Notes: generated from the letters alone by a model not told the origin. Counted from the stretch's first letter, positions 44,125-54,869 are shown. The stretch: 64,000 bases of DNA from Paulinella micropora (GCA_019918135.1 WBZZ01000141.1:155001-219000), one strand, 5' to 3'. Numbers and translations are program-made.

Positions 44125-44129
44125 GCGAC

Positions 44130-46376
44130 GGGGACGGTTTCGCGGAGAGCGTCACGGACGGCGTCACAGATATCGTGGGCGTCACGGACGACGTCATGGA
44201 CGGCGTCACAGATATAGTGTGCGTCACGGACGGCGTCGGCGATGCAGGGATGCACACAGGCGCTTCCACCGTGATCCTGAGGTCGCCCAAGCACGAGTTT
44301 GTAGAAAGGCACGTCGAACCAGGAGCATAAGAGGTCCAGTGTTTATACACCATGAAGCGGTACGCGGTGTAGCCCGACGTCGGCGTCAAGCTCACTGTCT
44401 GCTGCTGCCCCGCGGTCCAGCCCGTCCAGCCGCCGCCTGTTGCCAGCAGGGTCCAGCCGGTGTTGCTGGCGGGGTTGTCCGACCCATAGACCTGCAACGT
44501 TTCAACAGCCGAAATCTCCGGACATCCACCTGCAGACGTGCAAGAGCTAACACCGTTAGCAATCGTGCGCTGGGTAGCGACGACCCCAACCGACGTCGCG
44601 GGGACGTTCCCCGACTTGGTTATTTGCACGTAAGCCGCGCGTATGTTATTTGTTGATCCTATACCTCCAGTAGAAAGACCTGAGCAGACGCCGCTTGTTT
44701 TCACGGTTGAATATGCAGCACTGCTATACCACCCAGTGAGGTAGTTGCCGTCCGTGGCGTCGCTCGCGGTGCCGCCCCCGACATAGCTGCCGCTGACGCT
44801 GACGGTCCAGCCATACAGGCTGCCAGGCGAGGTCAGCTGCGTTTGGTTGACGTAGCCCGAGTTGCACGTGCAGTAGAAAGAGCCGTACGTGTTGGTGCAG
44901 ACGCCGTTGGCGGTGCAGCCGCCGTTGTTGGGCAGGGCGCACTCGTTGACGTCGGGCAAAGCGGGCGGCGTCACAGATATCGTGGGCGTCACGGAGGGCG
45001 TCATGGACGGCGTCACGGAAATCGTGGGCGTCACGGACGGTGTCACGGACGGCGTCACGGAAGCGGTTGGCGTCACGGAAACACTCTGAGTCCCCGAGCC
45101 CGACTGCGTGGGTGTTGCGGTCGGCGACGCGGTGGTCGACCTGGACGCCGTGGCGGATGCAGTTGGTGTCACCGTTATGGTGGACGTGACGGACGCTATG
45201 GCGGATGCCGTGGCAGATGCAGTGGAGGTTGTCGTGGCGGATGATGTTGGTGTCACCCTAATGGTAGGCGTGACGGACGCCGTGCGGTCAGCGAGGGGCT
45301 GTTGCTGAGCGAGGAGCCGATGCTACGCGACGCGGTCGGGGTCGACGACACCGACGCGGTCACAGACACGGTGGGCGACCCGGTCGGCGACACGGTCGGT
45401 GACGCGGTCACTGACACGGTCGGTGACTCGGAAACGCTCGGATTGCCGTAACGCTCGCAACAGGTGTCCTGGTGGCCGACAACGTCGAACAGAAAAAGCT
45501 ACCCGCGGTGTTGATGCATTGCTGCGCCCCAGCGCAGTTGTGTACTTGTCTGTCCAGGCACTCGTCCACGTCGACACATGACGCCGGCAGCAGCGTGGCG
45601 CGCAGGTAGCCCCAGCCCGCCTGCGCGCCGCATTCAGCGCCGGTGCTCCAGTGCTGGTAATTCCTTGTGACGATAAAGCGGAAGAATCTGTAGTACTTCC
45701 GGCTGCCCACCAAGTACCAAACCGTTCCTGCGAGGCCGACCACGACGTCCAGGGATCCGGGTTGCGACCTACAAGCGCCCAGGCCAGGCCGTCATTGGAG
45801 CCCACGACCGTCACTTCCGCGGCGCTGAAGGTCTTGTACGCCCAGTCGCCCCACGTCTCAGCCGACGCGGCCACCGCCAGCCGGGTCAGCGCCGCGGGCG
45901 CGCCCGGCGACGCCAGCTGCACCCAGGCGCCCCGGTACACTACGCCGCCGGCCGTGGTTACCACAGACGTGGACGTGCTGGCCGAACTGCAGACGTACGG
46001 CGTAATCCTGGTCGTGTCGTAAAGGGCGCCGGCGTCGCTCTCCCAGATACCGGACGCGTCGGCCGCCAGTGCCGTGCCGGCAGAAGTGCCGGACGTCGTC
46101 GCCAGCCAGCCCGCCAGCCCTGCGGGCTCGACCGGCGAGAACGGGCCGGAGTTCGTGGGCGCGTAGCCCGCGGCGCAGCCGCACTCGTACTAGGAACCGT
46201 ACGTGTTAGTGCACAGCGCGCCGGGGCCGCACACCAGCTCCCCGCCATCGTCGCACTCATTGACGTCCGGGAGCCAGAAGGGCTCGAGCTCAGCCTCGGG
46301 GATGCAGTCGCGCTCCCCGACACAGTCGCCGACGCGGTCGGGCTATTCGAGCTTGAGGCGGTCAAGGTAGTAGTAA

Positions 46377-46418
<42 letters not shown>

Positions 46419-48152
46419 AAGTAGTAGTAAGCGTGACCGGGGCGGACGTCGTCGTTGTCGTCACGGGCGGCGTGACTTGTGCCGAGGGCGTGGGCGTAGG
46501 CGTAGGCGTGCCCGAGCCGGTGGGCGTGAGCGACACGGAAATCATCATCACCGCGGGCGTGCGCGTCACGGAAGGAGTCTTGGTGGATTCAAAACTATTG
46601 CAGGACGCTTCCTGTTCCAGCAGGGTGAACTCCAGGCCAAGCTCCGCCTGCATCGTGCAGCCTGCGCCTGCGGCGGCGCGCTGGTAAGCAGCGGGGAAAA
46701 TAAAGCGAAAGCGACTATGGAAAGCATTACCTATTACCGCGTTGGTCCCAGGGCCAGCGGTGATGTTCCACCCCTGTGGGAGGTCAGGCGCGGGGGCTGC
46801 TTTGTACACAGTGCTCCAACTTTGGCCCCCGTCGCGAGAACCTACTATGTGGATTTCAGACAGCAAAGCAAGCGCCCCGTCGGTGCCCGCCGGCTGGAAC
46901 GGGTACACAACTAGGCTGCGCAGCCCCACGCGCCGAGCTTGAGAGCCCGAGCCCGTAAGTTCCAGGTATTCGCCGGGCACTCCGCTTGCGCGGGAGTCAA
47001 CGCCCTGCGTAGTAGTCGCCGCGCTGGCGGTGGCGCTCTCGACGCAGGAGGCTGTAAGCTTCCAGCCCCCGGACTCTACTTCAGGTAGCCCGGCGGGTTG
47101 GTCTCTCTGTCTTAGCGTGTAGCGGGCCCGCCCCCAAAAATAGCCCGGGCGGCACAAGATCTGGCTGAGGTTGCCACTCAGCTTGGCTACCCTCTCCACC
47201 AAACCATCGGTTTTCGCCTGCGCAAGATTCAAACCTGACCAGCTGCTAATCAAGTTTGCGTCAAAGGTGTCTACGCCCGCAAACAGATAACTAACATCCG
47301 TCGCCTGCGACATGTTCCACTGGAGGCTGCCCGTAATTTGCAGCTTGGAGGCGTTCAGAAAGCTCCCGCTAAAGTCGCGCGCCGAGGACAGATTCAGCTT
47401 GCTCAGCCCGGGAATCTCTTCGGCCCCGCTGCCTTCGCGCGAAGGCCAGCGCCAGGCTCGTCACGCGCGAGGTTTCGCAGCCCCGTACGTCTGGGACCAA
47501 ACGAGGCGACCAGGCCAGCATGCCAGTCAGGTCCTCGGCGTCGCGAACGCGCAGCCCACTCATGTTGAGGAGCAACCCGGGGAGCTCCGCAAACGAATAG
47601 CTCCAGTTGCGCACCAGCTCCGCGTCCTGCAGCCGTGACAAGGCGGGTAGCTCCAGCAGCCCCCGTGCGCGGTAGAAGTGCTGCCCGCCAGTGCGCGCCA
47701 GTCGCAGACCTCCCCATTGTGCTATGCGCTCCACCACCATCCCCGTGGGGTTTCGCTCCCGCCACGCGGGCGTCATCGCCCAGTCTGGCACCACGCCAGT
47801 GGCAACGACGTTGTACGTGCCCGGGGCTGGGTACGTGTGTTCGCATTCCCGCCCGCGCCCTGGCGGGGCATGTGCATTGCGTTCCGTCCCCCCAGTCCAC
47901 CTTGTACAACGCCGGCTGTTCCTGCTCTTGTAGCCGGCGTGCCCGTGCGCGCGTGCGCGGGGCAGTAACAAGCCCCGCGGGCATCTCAAAGCGCAGGCCG
48001 CCCCGGCTGTCTAACTGGCTTACGGTAAATAGAAGCGGCTCCGCGGATTTCCAGCTGCACCAAGGGGGCCGGGGGAGCGCGTGGCCTGCATCCAGCGCCC
48101 AGCACAGCCACAACCCTAGTAGAAACAAGCTACGAGTGGCAGCCCTTGGCAT
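44130..48152 (-). pseudogene. Secreted PKD/DUF285/EGF/discoidin-like surface protein, paralogue 2, 5' part
   Basis: It starts at the ATG at 48152 with the same signal peptide as paralogue 1. The order on the minus strand is PKD-like (about 47890-47820), DUF285/BspA-like leucine repeats (47700-47230), discoidin-like module, Thr/Pro stalk with poly-Thr (46600-46340), EGF (about 46260-46160), discoidin-like (46150-45600), EGF with V-D-E-C-L-D (45590-45510), a long S-V-T-P stalk (45480-44965), EGF (44950-44850), discoidin-like (44850-44240), then an S-V-T-P stalk, where Copia element A interrupts it. Frame changes and at least one in-frame TAG (in the Y-G-S-F-Y position of the first EGF) mark it as broken even without the insertion. 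It continues at 34712-35833. The architecture suggests an adhesive, stalked extracellular protein. Confidence 0.65.
46367..46430. repeat. (GTA)n tract encoding poly-Thr
   Basis: A nearly pure GTA run, read as ACT on the minus strand in the stalk of paralogue 2. It differs in length from the paralogue 1 tract. Confidence 0.9.
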
Positions 48153-48480
48153 TGTCTCCAGCTACCTCCAGAGGCCCCGTCTTTGCCGGAAGCTGGAATC
48201 TGGTTGTTGTTGTTGTTGTTTTTGTTCTAGTAGTTCCTTTGATGTGCTTTTTTGTCTGTTTCCTCTTTTTTTCTTCGCTTACTTTAATCTCTGGAGAGGT
48301 CTTTACACTAAAACAAGATAACGCCCTCCCCATTTCCCAACGAGAGGGGGGGAGAGAGAGAGAAAAAGGAGAAAGGAAGGGGGGGGGGGAGGATTGTCGA
48401 AATTCTCTCCCCCTTACCTCATTCCTTCTCTCCCCCTTCCCCTCCCCCCCGGGAGGAGGGCGTCCCCCCTTCGGCGGTTC
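48153..48480 (-). promoter_or_regulatory. Upstream region of paralogue 2, with G- and C-rich tracts
   Basis: It shares its proximal 270 bp with 34169-34440. From 48337 to 48470 the plus strand shows G/GA runs and then C/T runs (GGGGGGGGGGAGG ... CCCCTCCCCCCCGGGAGG), a palindromic purine/pyrimidine block. No clear core promoter was seen. Confidence 0.4.
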
Positions 48481-48493
48481 TGGGCGCGGCGGG

Positions 48494-48700
48494 GATGTTC
48501 CGTGACGCCGCCAACTTCGACAAAGACCTGACCGGCTGGCGACCGCTGAACCTGGAGCGGCTTTGGATTTTTGTTTTGGGACGCTTGGAATGCCGGGAGC
48601 CGGGGCCTCTTGCTTGGGAGCGTACGCTACCCCCCTTTTCCAGCCCCCTCCCTCCCGCCTCCCCTCTTCCCCCCCCCAAAAAAAGTGAAAAGTTTTAATA
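48494..48700 (+). pseudogene. DUF285 (BspA-like) repeat remnant
   Basis: M-F-R-D-A-A-N-F-D-K-D-L-T-G-W at the start is a textbook DUF285 repeat (M-F-x2-A-x2-F-N-x-D-L-x2-W). About 50 unrelated codons follow in the same open frame. Only one repeat is present and it lies on the opposite strand from the DUF285 paralogues, so it is a fragment. Confidence 0.5.
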
Positions 48701-48759
48701 AAAATCAATTACGTCGTTGTCTTATATACTATGCGTACCGCCGAGTGCTGCCCTCGTGC

Positions 48760-49520
48760 TGTGCGGCGCCTACCTGGCGTTGAAGGTCTGACCGCTGCGC
48801 TCCCAGGTATTGCAGGCCGCAGCCACCAGCGGGCGCGGCGGTACCACTTGGCCGCGCGCTTGCTGTCGCGCGGCACGCCTACGCCCTCGAGGCAACACCA
48901 GCTCAGAGCCAGCCGGGCGGTAGCGTGGCCCGCTTGTGCGGCGCGGCGATACCAGCTCACAGCTGCGCCAAGATCTTGCTCGACCCCTCGCCCCTTGGCG
49001 TAGCAAAGCCCCACTCGGTACTGCGCGCTGGGCAGTCCTTGCCGAGCGGCTAAGCGATACCAACCAAGTGCTTTCTCGTCGTCTGGCGCAATTCAGTGAC
49101 CGCTTTCGTAACAGAGCCCCAAGTTGTATTGAGCGGCTGCAAGGTGTTGGAGCGCGGCTTGCAAATACCATCTCACAGCTACGCACGGGTCTCGCCCGAC
49201 CCCTCGCCCCCTCGCGTAACATACTCCGAGGCTGAGCTGGGCTGCCGCCAGGCCCTGACAGGCTGCCAGGCGGTAGTAGGACGCGGCCCGCGCCGCGTCC
49301 CGGCCAGTGCCCTGGCCAGTCTCATACTATTAGGACACCCCTAGTTTAAACAGCGCTTCAGTCACTCCTTGTTCAGCAGCTGCCTCATACCAACCGAACG
49401 CCCGTGCCGGGCACACAGCCACCCCGTGGCCCCGTTGGTAACACAGCCCTACGTTAAACCGAGCTCGGGCCGAGCCGTCCTGCGCAGCCCTGAGGGCTCT
49501 CAAAGGCCTGCTCTGCCATG
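48760..49520 (-). pseudogene. Sel1-repeat protein 1 (broken)
   Basis: Four to five Sel1-like (TPR-type) repeats can be followed across frames: F-N-V-G-L-C-Y-Q-R-G near 49450, L-S-L-G-V-C-Y-A-R-G near 49220, Y-N-L-G-L-C-Y-E-S-G near 49115, and V-G-L-C-Y-A-K-G-R-G-V-E-Q-D near 49010 with A-V-S-W-Y-R-R-A-A. Between repeats there are in-frame stops (for example TGA after Y-E-S-G-H, and TAA-TAG near 49330) and at least one frame change. The start is uncertain; an ATG at 49520 lies in another frame. Sel1 proteins are solenoid adaptors in signalling or ER degradation; no role can be assigned here. Confidence 0.65.
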
Positions 49521-49577
49521 ACAGGTCCAGGTCATCTCCGATCTCTGGGCACGATCAAGAACAAACAACAGAAGACT

Positions 49578-49642
49578 TGGGGGGGGGGGGCGCCCCCCCC
49601 CTCCCCTTCCCCTGGGGGGGAAGGGGGGGGGGAGAGGGAGGT
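49578..49642. repeat. G/C-tract palindrome between Sel1 gene 1 and the MYND gene
   Basis: A G run, GCGC, a C run, then CTCCCCTTCCCC facing GGGGGGAAGGGG. Long self-complementary G/C blocks could form a hairpin or G-quadruplex. The copy count of G is prone to sequencing error. Confidence 0.7.
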
Positions 49643-49774
49643 GACAGAGAAGATGAAGAAGAAGAGAGGAGAGAAAGATTTTGGCCATACCTTGTAAGCG
49701 CCAAGAAATCACCAAGAAGAAAAAAAAATTATTAAAAGTTTGACAAGATCTTGGAACCAATAGCAAGCTCCGCG

Positions 49775-50798
49775 CTAACGGTCTGCGCGCCACAGCGCCA
49801 GCACCTCATCTCGAAGTCCCGGAGGTACGCAGGCTTCTAGCGCGCCGCGTGGGTCGCCGTTCAGGCACTTTCCCGCCCAGCACACCCTCCGATAAAAGGG
49901 CTTGAGCCCCTGTTTGTACCAATATGGATCAGATCCAGTTAATGTCGCCTGCTGTAACCGCGCTAGTTCAAGCACAGCATACAGGAGCACTGATTTCGCT
50001 TCGTCCGCCTGTTCCAAACATGGGCGCCGCATAAGCTCCATGAACCGCTGAGGCAGCTGCATGGCTAAGACTTGACAGGCTCTGCCCCGGAGCGCAAACC
50101 CGCTGGTGGGCCTGGCGCCAGTGCTGGGCCTGGCATTTTTTGTTGCAATACCAGAAAAGCCGGCAGTGGCTGCAGGCGAGCAGAGCCGCGTCGTCTGAAT
50201 CTAGCCTTGCGCAGAACCCGCAGCGCGGCCTGCCGATCAGAAGGTCTTTGTCATCGTGAGCTAAGTTGTTGTCAACCAGAACGGGCGCTGTGCTCTCCGG
50301 CAGAATCAAGCAAAAGACGGTAGTGTGCCATCGTTGGCTGTCGTCGGCGCCTGCGCTACTCTGAGAGGTCCGTTGTAACAAGGCCTCCACCAGGACACAC
50401 AACCCCTGGCCCCTGGCCTCAGCCGCGCTTGCCTGCAAATACCTATAGTCAGGACTGGTCCTGCTCCGTCAGTTGGTACACGGATAGGCTTTTTTCTCGG
50501 GGCCAAATAATACATGCAGGCATCGACAATTGCCTGACAAGCCGTCCGTTCGTGCTAGCTTCCATAGCGTGGCCTGTCGCTTCTTCGACCGCCGAATTCT
50601 TTGGATGGCGCTGAGCGCCCGCAGGTATTGTGGGTTTTGAGGAGCCCCCGGTATGCAAAGATCGCGGTGCTCAGCTACCCAATGACGCTTTTGGCAAAGA
50701 CTACTACAGTAACGCAAGACGCGGCAACGAGCACACGACTTTAGCTTGGCAGCCCCCAATTCTTTGTCTGCTCGGTCACACAAGGGATCTGCACACAT
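49775..50798 (-). pseudogene. Double-MYND zinc-finger protein (frame-broken)
   Basis: The ATG at 50798 opens directly with a MYND finger: C-A-D-P-L-C, C-A-R-C-R-V-L-R-Y-C-S-S-L-C-Q and H-R-D-L-C. In the same frame, after one TGA near 50470, comes a second finger near 50230-50110: C-G-F-C, C-S-H-C-R-L-F-W-Y-C-N-K-K-C-Q and H-Q-R-V-C. A frame change leads into a C-terminal helical domain (50062-49775) with P-Y-W-Y-K-Q-G-L-K-P-F-Y. Total about 340 codons. If the TGA is real the unit is a pseudogene or two genes; a single base error would make it one protein. MYND fingers mediate protein-protein contacts. It is not near a retroelement pol frame. Confidence 0.65.
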
Positions 50799-51128
50799 AA
50801 GCTAGGGTGCAATGTTTTTCACTCATGGAGAGAGAGCCTTCTCTCCCGCCGTTGGTTCTCTGGAAACGCGAGTAGCAAACCCCTCTTTTGTGTCCTTTGT
50901 ATCTAGTCTAAAATAGCTCGAACCATACATTTGATTTGCTCCGGAAATGGTTTTTCTGCTGGCTCTGTCAGAAAAGTGAGAAAAGCATGCAAGCAGCTGG
51001 GGGGGGGGGCGTCTCCCCGCGCGCGCGCCAGCGAGGGGAAAAGGGGGGGGGGTGCCTCCGACTCACGGACAGCCTGGATGTAAAAGGACCAAGCCAGCGT
51101 TGTCTCTACCAGCCCGCTCACCACCACC
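50799..51128. other. Divergent intergenic region
   Basis: It separates the minus-strand MYND gene from the plus-strand nicotinamidase-like gene and presumably holds both promoters. It contains a G tract, a CG-repeat (CGCGCGCGCG) and a second G tract at 51000-51052. No TATA box is clear. Confidence 0.4.
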
Positions 51129-52041
51129 ATGGAGGTAAAAGAGTTCCCCCCCGGCTGGGCGCTGATGGTCCTGGACATGCAGAACGACATTATCTGCCCA
51201 CCTCCAGAGGGACAGCTCTCGCTGACCACAAAGGATAACCCCCGCGCCCTAGACGGGTGCATCATGGAGGTTCGCAGGCTGATCAAGCTGCAGGGCTGGG
51301 ACCTGGGACCTGGTGGTATTTACGCGGACCAAACACCCGGAAGAAGATAAGTGTTCGGAGGGCCACAACCCCTCGTGTCTTCAGCGACACATCTCCTTCG
51401 ATAATTCATACTACCATGTGGACGAAGAAAGGGCAGACTGGTGCCGGAGGCGAGATGGCATCGAAAATTTAGAAATTGAAAGCAAGACGCACTTACGCGC
51501 CAAGTCTGTAGCTACAACATGCGCGGCTCAGGTATCACAATTAGACAAAACCTGTACCCTCCATATTGCGTCATGGGCACGCGGGGCTCCGACGTAATAG
51601 ACGATCTGCTTGATTTGGCACCGCCCTATTTGCACGGGGGTGACAATAGATGGCCGCCGCTAGCCAAATCATATCTACGTGACACGCGCGGGGAGCGAGT
51701 TACGCAATTCCTGCCCCGGGGCGCTCCGAGAAACCGTACCGTTTTCTTTGACAAGGGCATGGACTGCCACATCGATGCCTATTCGGCCGTCTTGAGATAT
51801 GGAGCAAGTTACTAACCGCAATCCTAGAAACAAACAAAAAGTGACCCTGGCGGAGATCCTGCGCATGAACGGTATCTGGAACATTGTGGTCGCCGGCGTT
51901 GCCGGTGACATCACTGGCGTGGGGAAGACGTGTTTGAGCCTACTGTTAGTAGAGTTCAAAGTCCACGTCGTGCAGAGTGCCACATATCCGTTCCAGCCTG
52001 GGTCGGGTGAGTACGAAGAATGTAAAATCCACCCGACGTAA
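51129..52041 (+). pseudogene. Nicotinamidase/isochorismatase-like cysteine hydrolase (broken)
   Basis: The ATG at 51129 gives G-W-A-L-M-V-L-D-M-Q-N-D, the N-terminal strand with the catalytic Asp of the isochorismatase superfamily. In successive frames come V-V-F-T-R-T-K-H-P (metal-binding His region), L-Y-P-P-Y-C-V-M-G-T-R-G, F-D-K-G-M-D-C-H-I-D-A-Y-S-A (catalytic Lys) and V-A-G-V-A-G-D-I-T-G-V-G-K-T. In the last motif active enzymes have D-x-C-V with the nucleophilic Cys, but here Thr stands at that place. Three frame changes and the missing Cys argue for a dead gene or a non-enzymatic relative. Active family members turn nicotinamide into nicotinate for NAD salvage. Confidence 0.6.
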
Positions 52042-52070
52042 GAAGTCTGGGGCGCGATATTTGGGCTCCC

Positions 52071-53274
52071 TTGACTGCTGCACCCGCCCGCTCCCAGCCC
52101 GACTCAGTCTCCGCGGCCGCGCGACAACTGTACGCCAACATAGCCTTTAGGCTGAAGATCAACGACGACGCGATCATCAAGCTGATGATTAAGAGGGCGG
52201 GGCTGGCGCACCAAGAGCTAAAAAGGGCAACCCAGGTTAGCCCAAGCTCTCACTGGCTCTCAAAGTTGTTCGTCCTGGCCAGTGGCGGGTATCCAGTCGG
52301 CTGGCAACTCAAAACACAGAGTGAGCTGCAAACCCAGGTGGCTATGGTAGTAGACGACGGAACCCTGCGCCCTCAGCCGACCGCTTCACTTGGCCCAACT
52401 CGGGTGGCAGTCACAAAACAATGCGTAGTGGCAATCTCGGACTTGTCCATGCCCTTCACTGGTTCGATGGGCCCTAACCTCTCACTGTATTTCCCCGCAG
52501 AGATAGATCAGAAGAGTTGCCCGTACGGGCCATAGCGAATCAACGTCTTTGACGCAGAGCCAGACACAACGCCCACGACGTAAGAATTCCTCATTAACGC
52601 CCGGAAGCTACTACAGGCAAAAACCGCATTTGTGGCCAGGAACGCTCTGGCCATGCTCAACCTGGTACTGATGAATATGAAACAGTACCTCTTCGACTAT
52701 ACCTCCGTGTATGTAAACGGCAAAGAAGTAGCGATTCAGGGCCCAAGGGACGAATTTCTGCGCCAGCTGCGTAAATCGCCGACGCCTGCTAAGATCGCAG
52801 TTACGATGCGCCAGGTCGACAAACCCGACCCTGACCCTGCCTACTTGCTAGCGCCGGGCGGAATGCGAAGACTTCTACACTGTGTATAATGGCCTCGGGG
52901 CGGTACACAAGCAGGCCCTTGCAAGATGCGGCAAACGGAAAAGAGAGACGCAGCAAGAGGTCCTGCGAGGTCTTGGGTGGGATTGGCAGCTCTTTTTTCA
53001 GACCTTCGTAAACTCGAGGCAGAGAGAGGATGACGGAGAGAACGGCCCGCGGTTCTCGGTCTGCCCGCCGCGCGCGCAATGTTTCCTCTACCCGACGGCG
53101 CCCGGTGCATTCCTCGGAAAAGCAGAGTTTGAGCATGCTTACGAGAGAGTCGTAGCGCGGATGTCCACCTTCTTTGAGAAGTCGTATGGTTCGAGCGACG
53201 CCTCCCAGTCCAAAGCCTTTGTGGACGCGCTGGCGTGTCTGCATTATATAATCCAAAAGTGCGGCATGGGGTAG
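52071..53274 (+). pseudogene. Unrecognised protein of about 400 residues, frame-broken
   Basis: It lies close behind the nicotinamidase-like gene on the same strand. Segments in one frame (52071-52535 and 52632-52889, separated by a TAG and a TAA) carry L-Y-A-N-I-A-F-R-L-K-I-N-D-D and V-Y-V-N-G-K-E-V-A-I-Q-G. A frame change leads to 52882-53274 with W-Q-L-F-F-Q-T-F-V-N-S-R and Y-E-R-V-V-A-R-M-S-T-F-F-E-K. The order and lack of overlap suggest one gene. I recognise no family. It may be the second half of a fusion with the hydrolase upstream, since only 30 bp separate them. Confidence 0.4.
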
Positions 53275-53314
53275 CTCACACAAAATTAGCAGCGTGGACT
53301 TTTTGCTTTTTAGT

Positions 53315-53320
53315 AATAAA
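53315..53320 (+). terminator. Polyadenylation signal AATAAA
   Basis: AATAAA 41 bp behind the stop at 53274, preceded by a T run. It supports transcription of this gene unit on the plus strand. Confidence 0.5.
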
Positions 53321-53464
53321 AAACCACCTTTGCTCTGCTCGTCCAAAGGCGAGGGTCAGGCGCAGGTCAGGCGCGAGCCCGCTAGCAACTGTGCGATGAT
53401 GCAAGTAGAGTAGATTTCTTTTTGTCTTTTATTAAAAAAAATAAAAATACGTAATATACATAAA

Positions 53465-54216
53465 ATGTTTGAAAAGTGCAACCCGCCCCCCCCCCCCCCC
53501 TCTCTCTCTCTCTGCCGGGCCTGGGTGCACAAGGCTCCGACAACTTGAGTTTACATATTGGCTTACAATTGCTAGGAGACAAACACCCCCCCAGGTTTCT
53601 TGGGACAAAATCTCAGCAGAACAAAAACCCTCATTTTTGGCTCGTCGGCTTGCAGCAGAATTGGAGATCGCGCGACAGTACGCGGCAAAAGCTGCTTTGT
53701 GCTGCGCTGGTCTGTTCGTGCACTTCAAGGCGCGATTGTATTATAGCTTGCGGAAAGAAGCCTCCCTTAACAGTGTTCATAACGGCCCAAATACACGACG
53801 AATCGCTCGCCCAGCTCGGCGGCTTCACCTGTCGCGGCGAAAAAGATGTAATCGCCGTCCGCAGCATCCCTTGGGTGCAGGAATGGATTGCAGAAAGAAA
53901 TTACCATACGTTGGTCAGGAAGTACCTGCTGCCGTGGTACGACGGGCTGCCACCGGAAGTACAAACGAGGCTGCGCGAGCAGCGGGACACCTGGGAAGCC
54001 GCCGCCGAAGCCTTGGAGACCTGGCTAGCCGCCTCCGAAGAAGACACTGCTAGTCAAAAGCACGAAGGGCTTGCAGTCCGAGGACAATCTAGCATTGAGC
54101 CTGGACGAGCCCGACAAGGTGTGGGGGCTGACGGGCGGCCCGGCGCTGCGCTTTCATGTGTCCTTGCTGCGCCGCTTGGGTGTACCACTCGACCGCTGTG
54201 GCCAGGTCTTGGCTGA
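53465..54216 (+). CDS. Hypothetical protein behind a poly-C run
   Basis: An ATG at 53465 (M-F-E-K-C-N-P) runs into an 18-base run with 15 C after the first G. The long downstream frame is entered only if the C count differs by one base, or from a GTG at 53476. The downstream part is coding-like from about 53770: H-D-E-S-L-A-Q-L-G-G-F-T-C, W-V-Q-E-W-I-A-E-R-N-Y, L-L-P-W-Y-D-G-L-P-P and an acidic C-terminus. No family was recognised. The 3' end overlaps the minus-strand Sel1 gene 2 from 54089, so the true stop may be earlier. Confidence 0.4.
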
Positions 54217-54480
54217 CTCCCTGTCCCTTGGCGTAACAGTCCCGCAAAAGGAACTGCGCTTTCATGTGTCCTTGCTGCGCCGCTTTGGTGTACCACTCGA
54301 CCGCTGTGGCCAGGTTTTGCTCGACTTCCCGTCCCTTGGCGTAGCAAATCCCAAGACGCAACTGCGCGTTCACTTCATTTTGCTCTGCTGCCAGGAGGTA
54401 GCACTCACACGCCTTTGCTTCATCTTTGATTACTCCCTGCCCCTTGGCTTAGCAGATGCCCTTGGTTCAACAAAAACCTA
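54089..54480 (-). pseudogene. Sel1-repeat protein 2 (short, broken)
   Basis: Three Sel1-like repeats: a degenerate one near 54450 (G-I-C-stop-A-K-G-Q-G-V, with TAA where the repeat has Tyr), then L-G-I-C-Y-A-K-G-R-E-V-E-Q-N with A-V-E-W-Y-T-K-A-A, then D-C-Y-A-K-G-Q-G-V-S-Q-D with A-V-E-W-Y-T-Q-A-A. The two last repeats are nearly identical, which points to recent repeat duplication. No initiator ATG is in frame upstream of the stop, so it looks 5'-truncated. Confidence 0.6.
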
Positions 54481-54548
54481 TGATTACCTATTTTTGTTAC
54501 AGTATTAAAAACAAACATTATGATATTCTGGGGAGCGAGAAGGGAATA

Positions 54549-54628
54549 CCCCCCCCCCCCCCCCCGCCCCCTTGCCCTCCCTTTCTTTAAAAAGGGCGGG
54601 GAGGGGGGCGGGGGGGGTGGGTCGAACC
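54549..54628. repeat. C-tract/G-tract inverted block
   Basis: A run of about 19 C, then CCCTCCCTTTCTTTAAAAAGGGCGGGGAGG and further G runs. The halves are mutually complementary and could fold as one long hairpin. A TTTTAATAAAA motif follows at 54671. Confidence 0.7.
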
Positions 54629-54711
54629 TGCCAAGAGGGCAAATCGCCAAAAAGAATCATCTTATCAAGCTTTTAATAAAATTTTCCTTGTACTTTTTTT
54701 GGAGCTTTTCC

Positions 54712-54739
54712 CGGATTGGATTGAAATCTTGGAAGGCAA
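54712..54739 (+). repeat. 28-bp inverted repeat, left copy
   Basis: It begins CGGATTGGATTGAAATCTTG. The reverse complement is at 56401-56428 with one mismatch. The pair encloses the intact 275-aa ORF. Confidence 0.9.
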
Positions 54740-54869
54740 GCCCCCCAGAGACTGACAGGCGCAGCCTCGTTCAAACAAGCCTCGTCGTAGCCTGCATTGA
54801 CTAACGCAAAAACAAAATGGTTTTTTGTCCAGCTCTTTCTGCTAACATAAACATTTTAATGGTCGTGTG

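Noticed and set aside
44843-45308. Plus-strand Val/Gly/Arg-rich frames
   Set aside because: Antisense of the S-V-T-P stalk and EGF modules of paralogue 2.
48760-50798. Alternative genetic code with reassigned TGA
   Set aside because: TAA and TAG also interrupt genes in the same block and there are frame changes as well, so stop reassignment does not explain the pattern.
49775-50798. Double-MYND host protein as the source of the Copia MYND finger
   Set aside because: The fingers share only the general MYND pattern; nothing specific links them.
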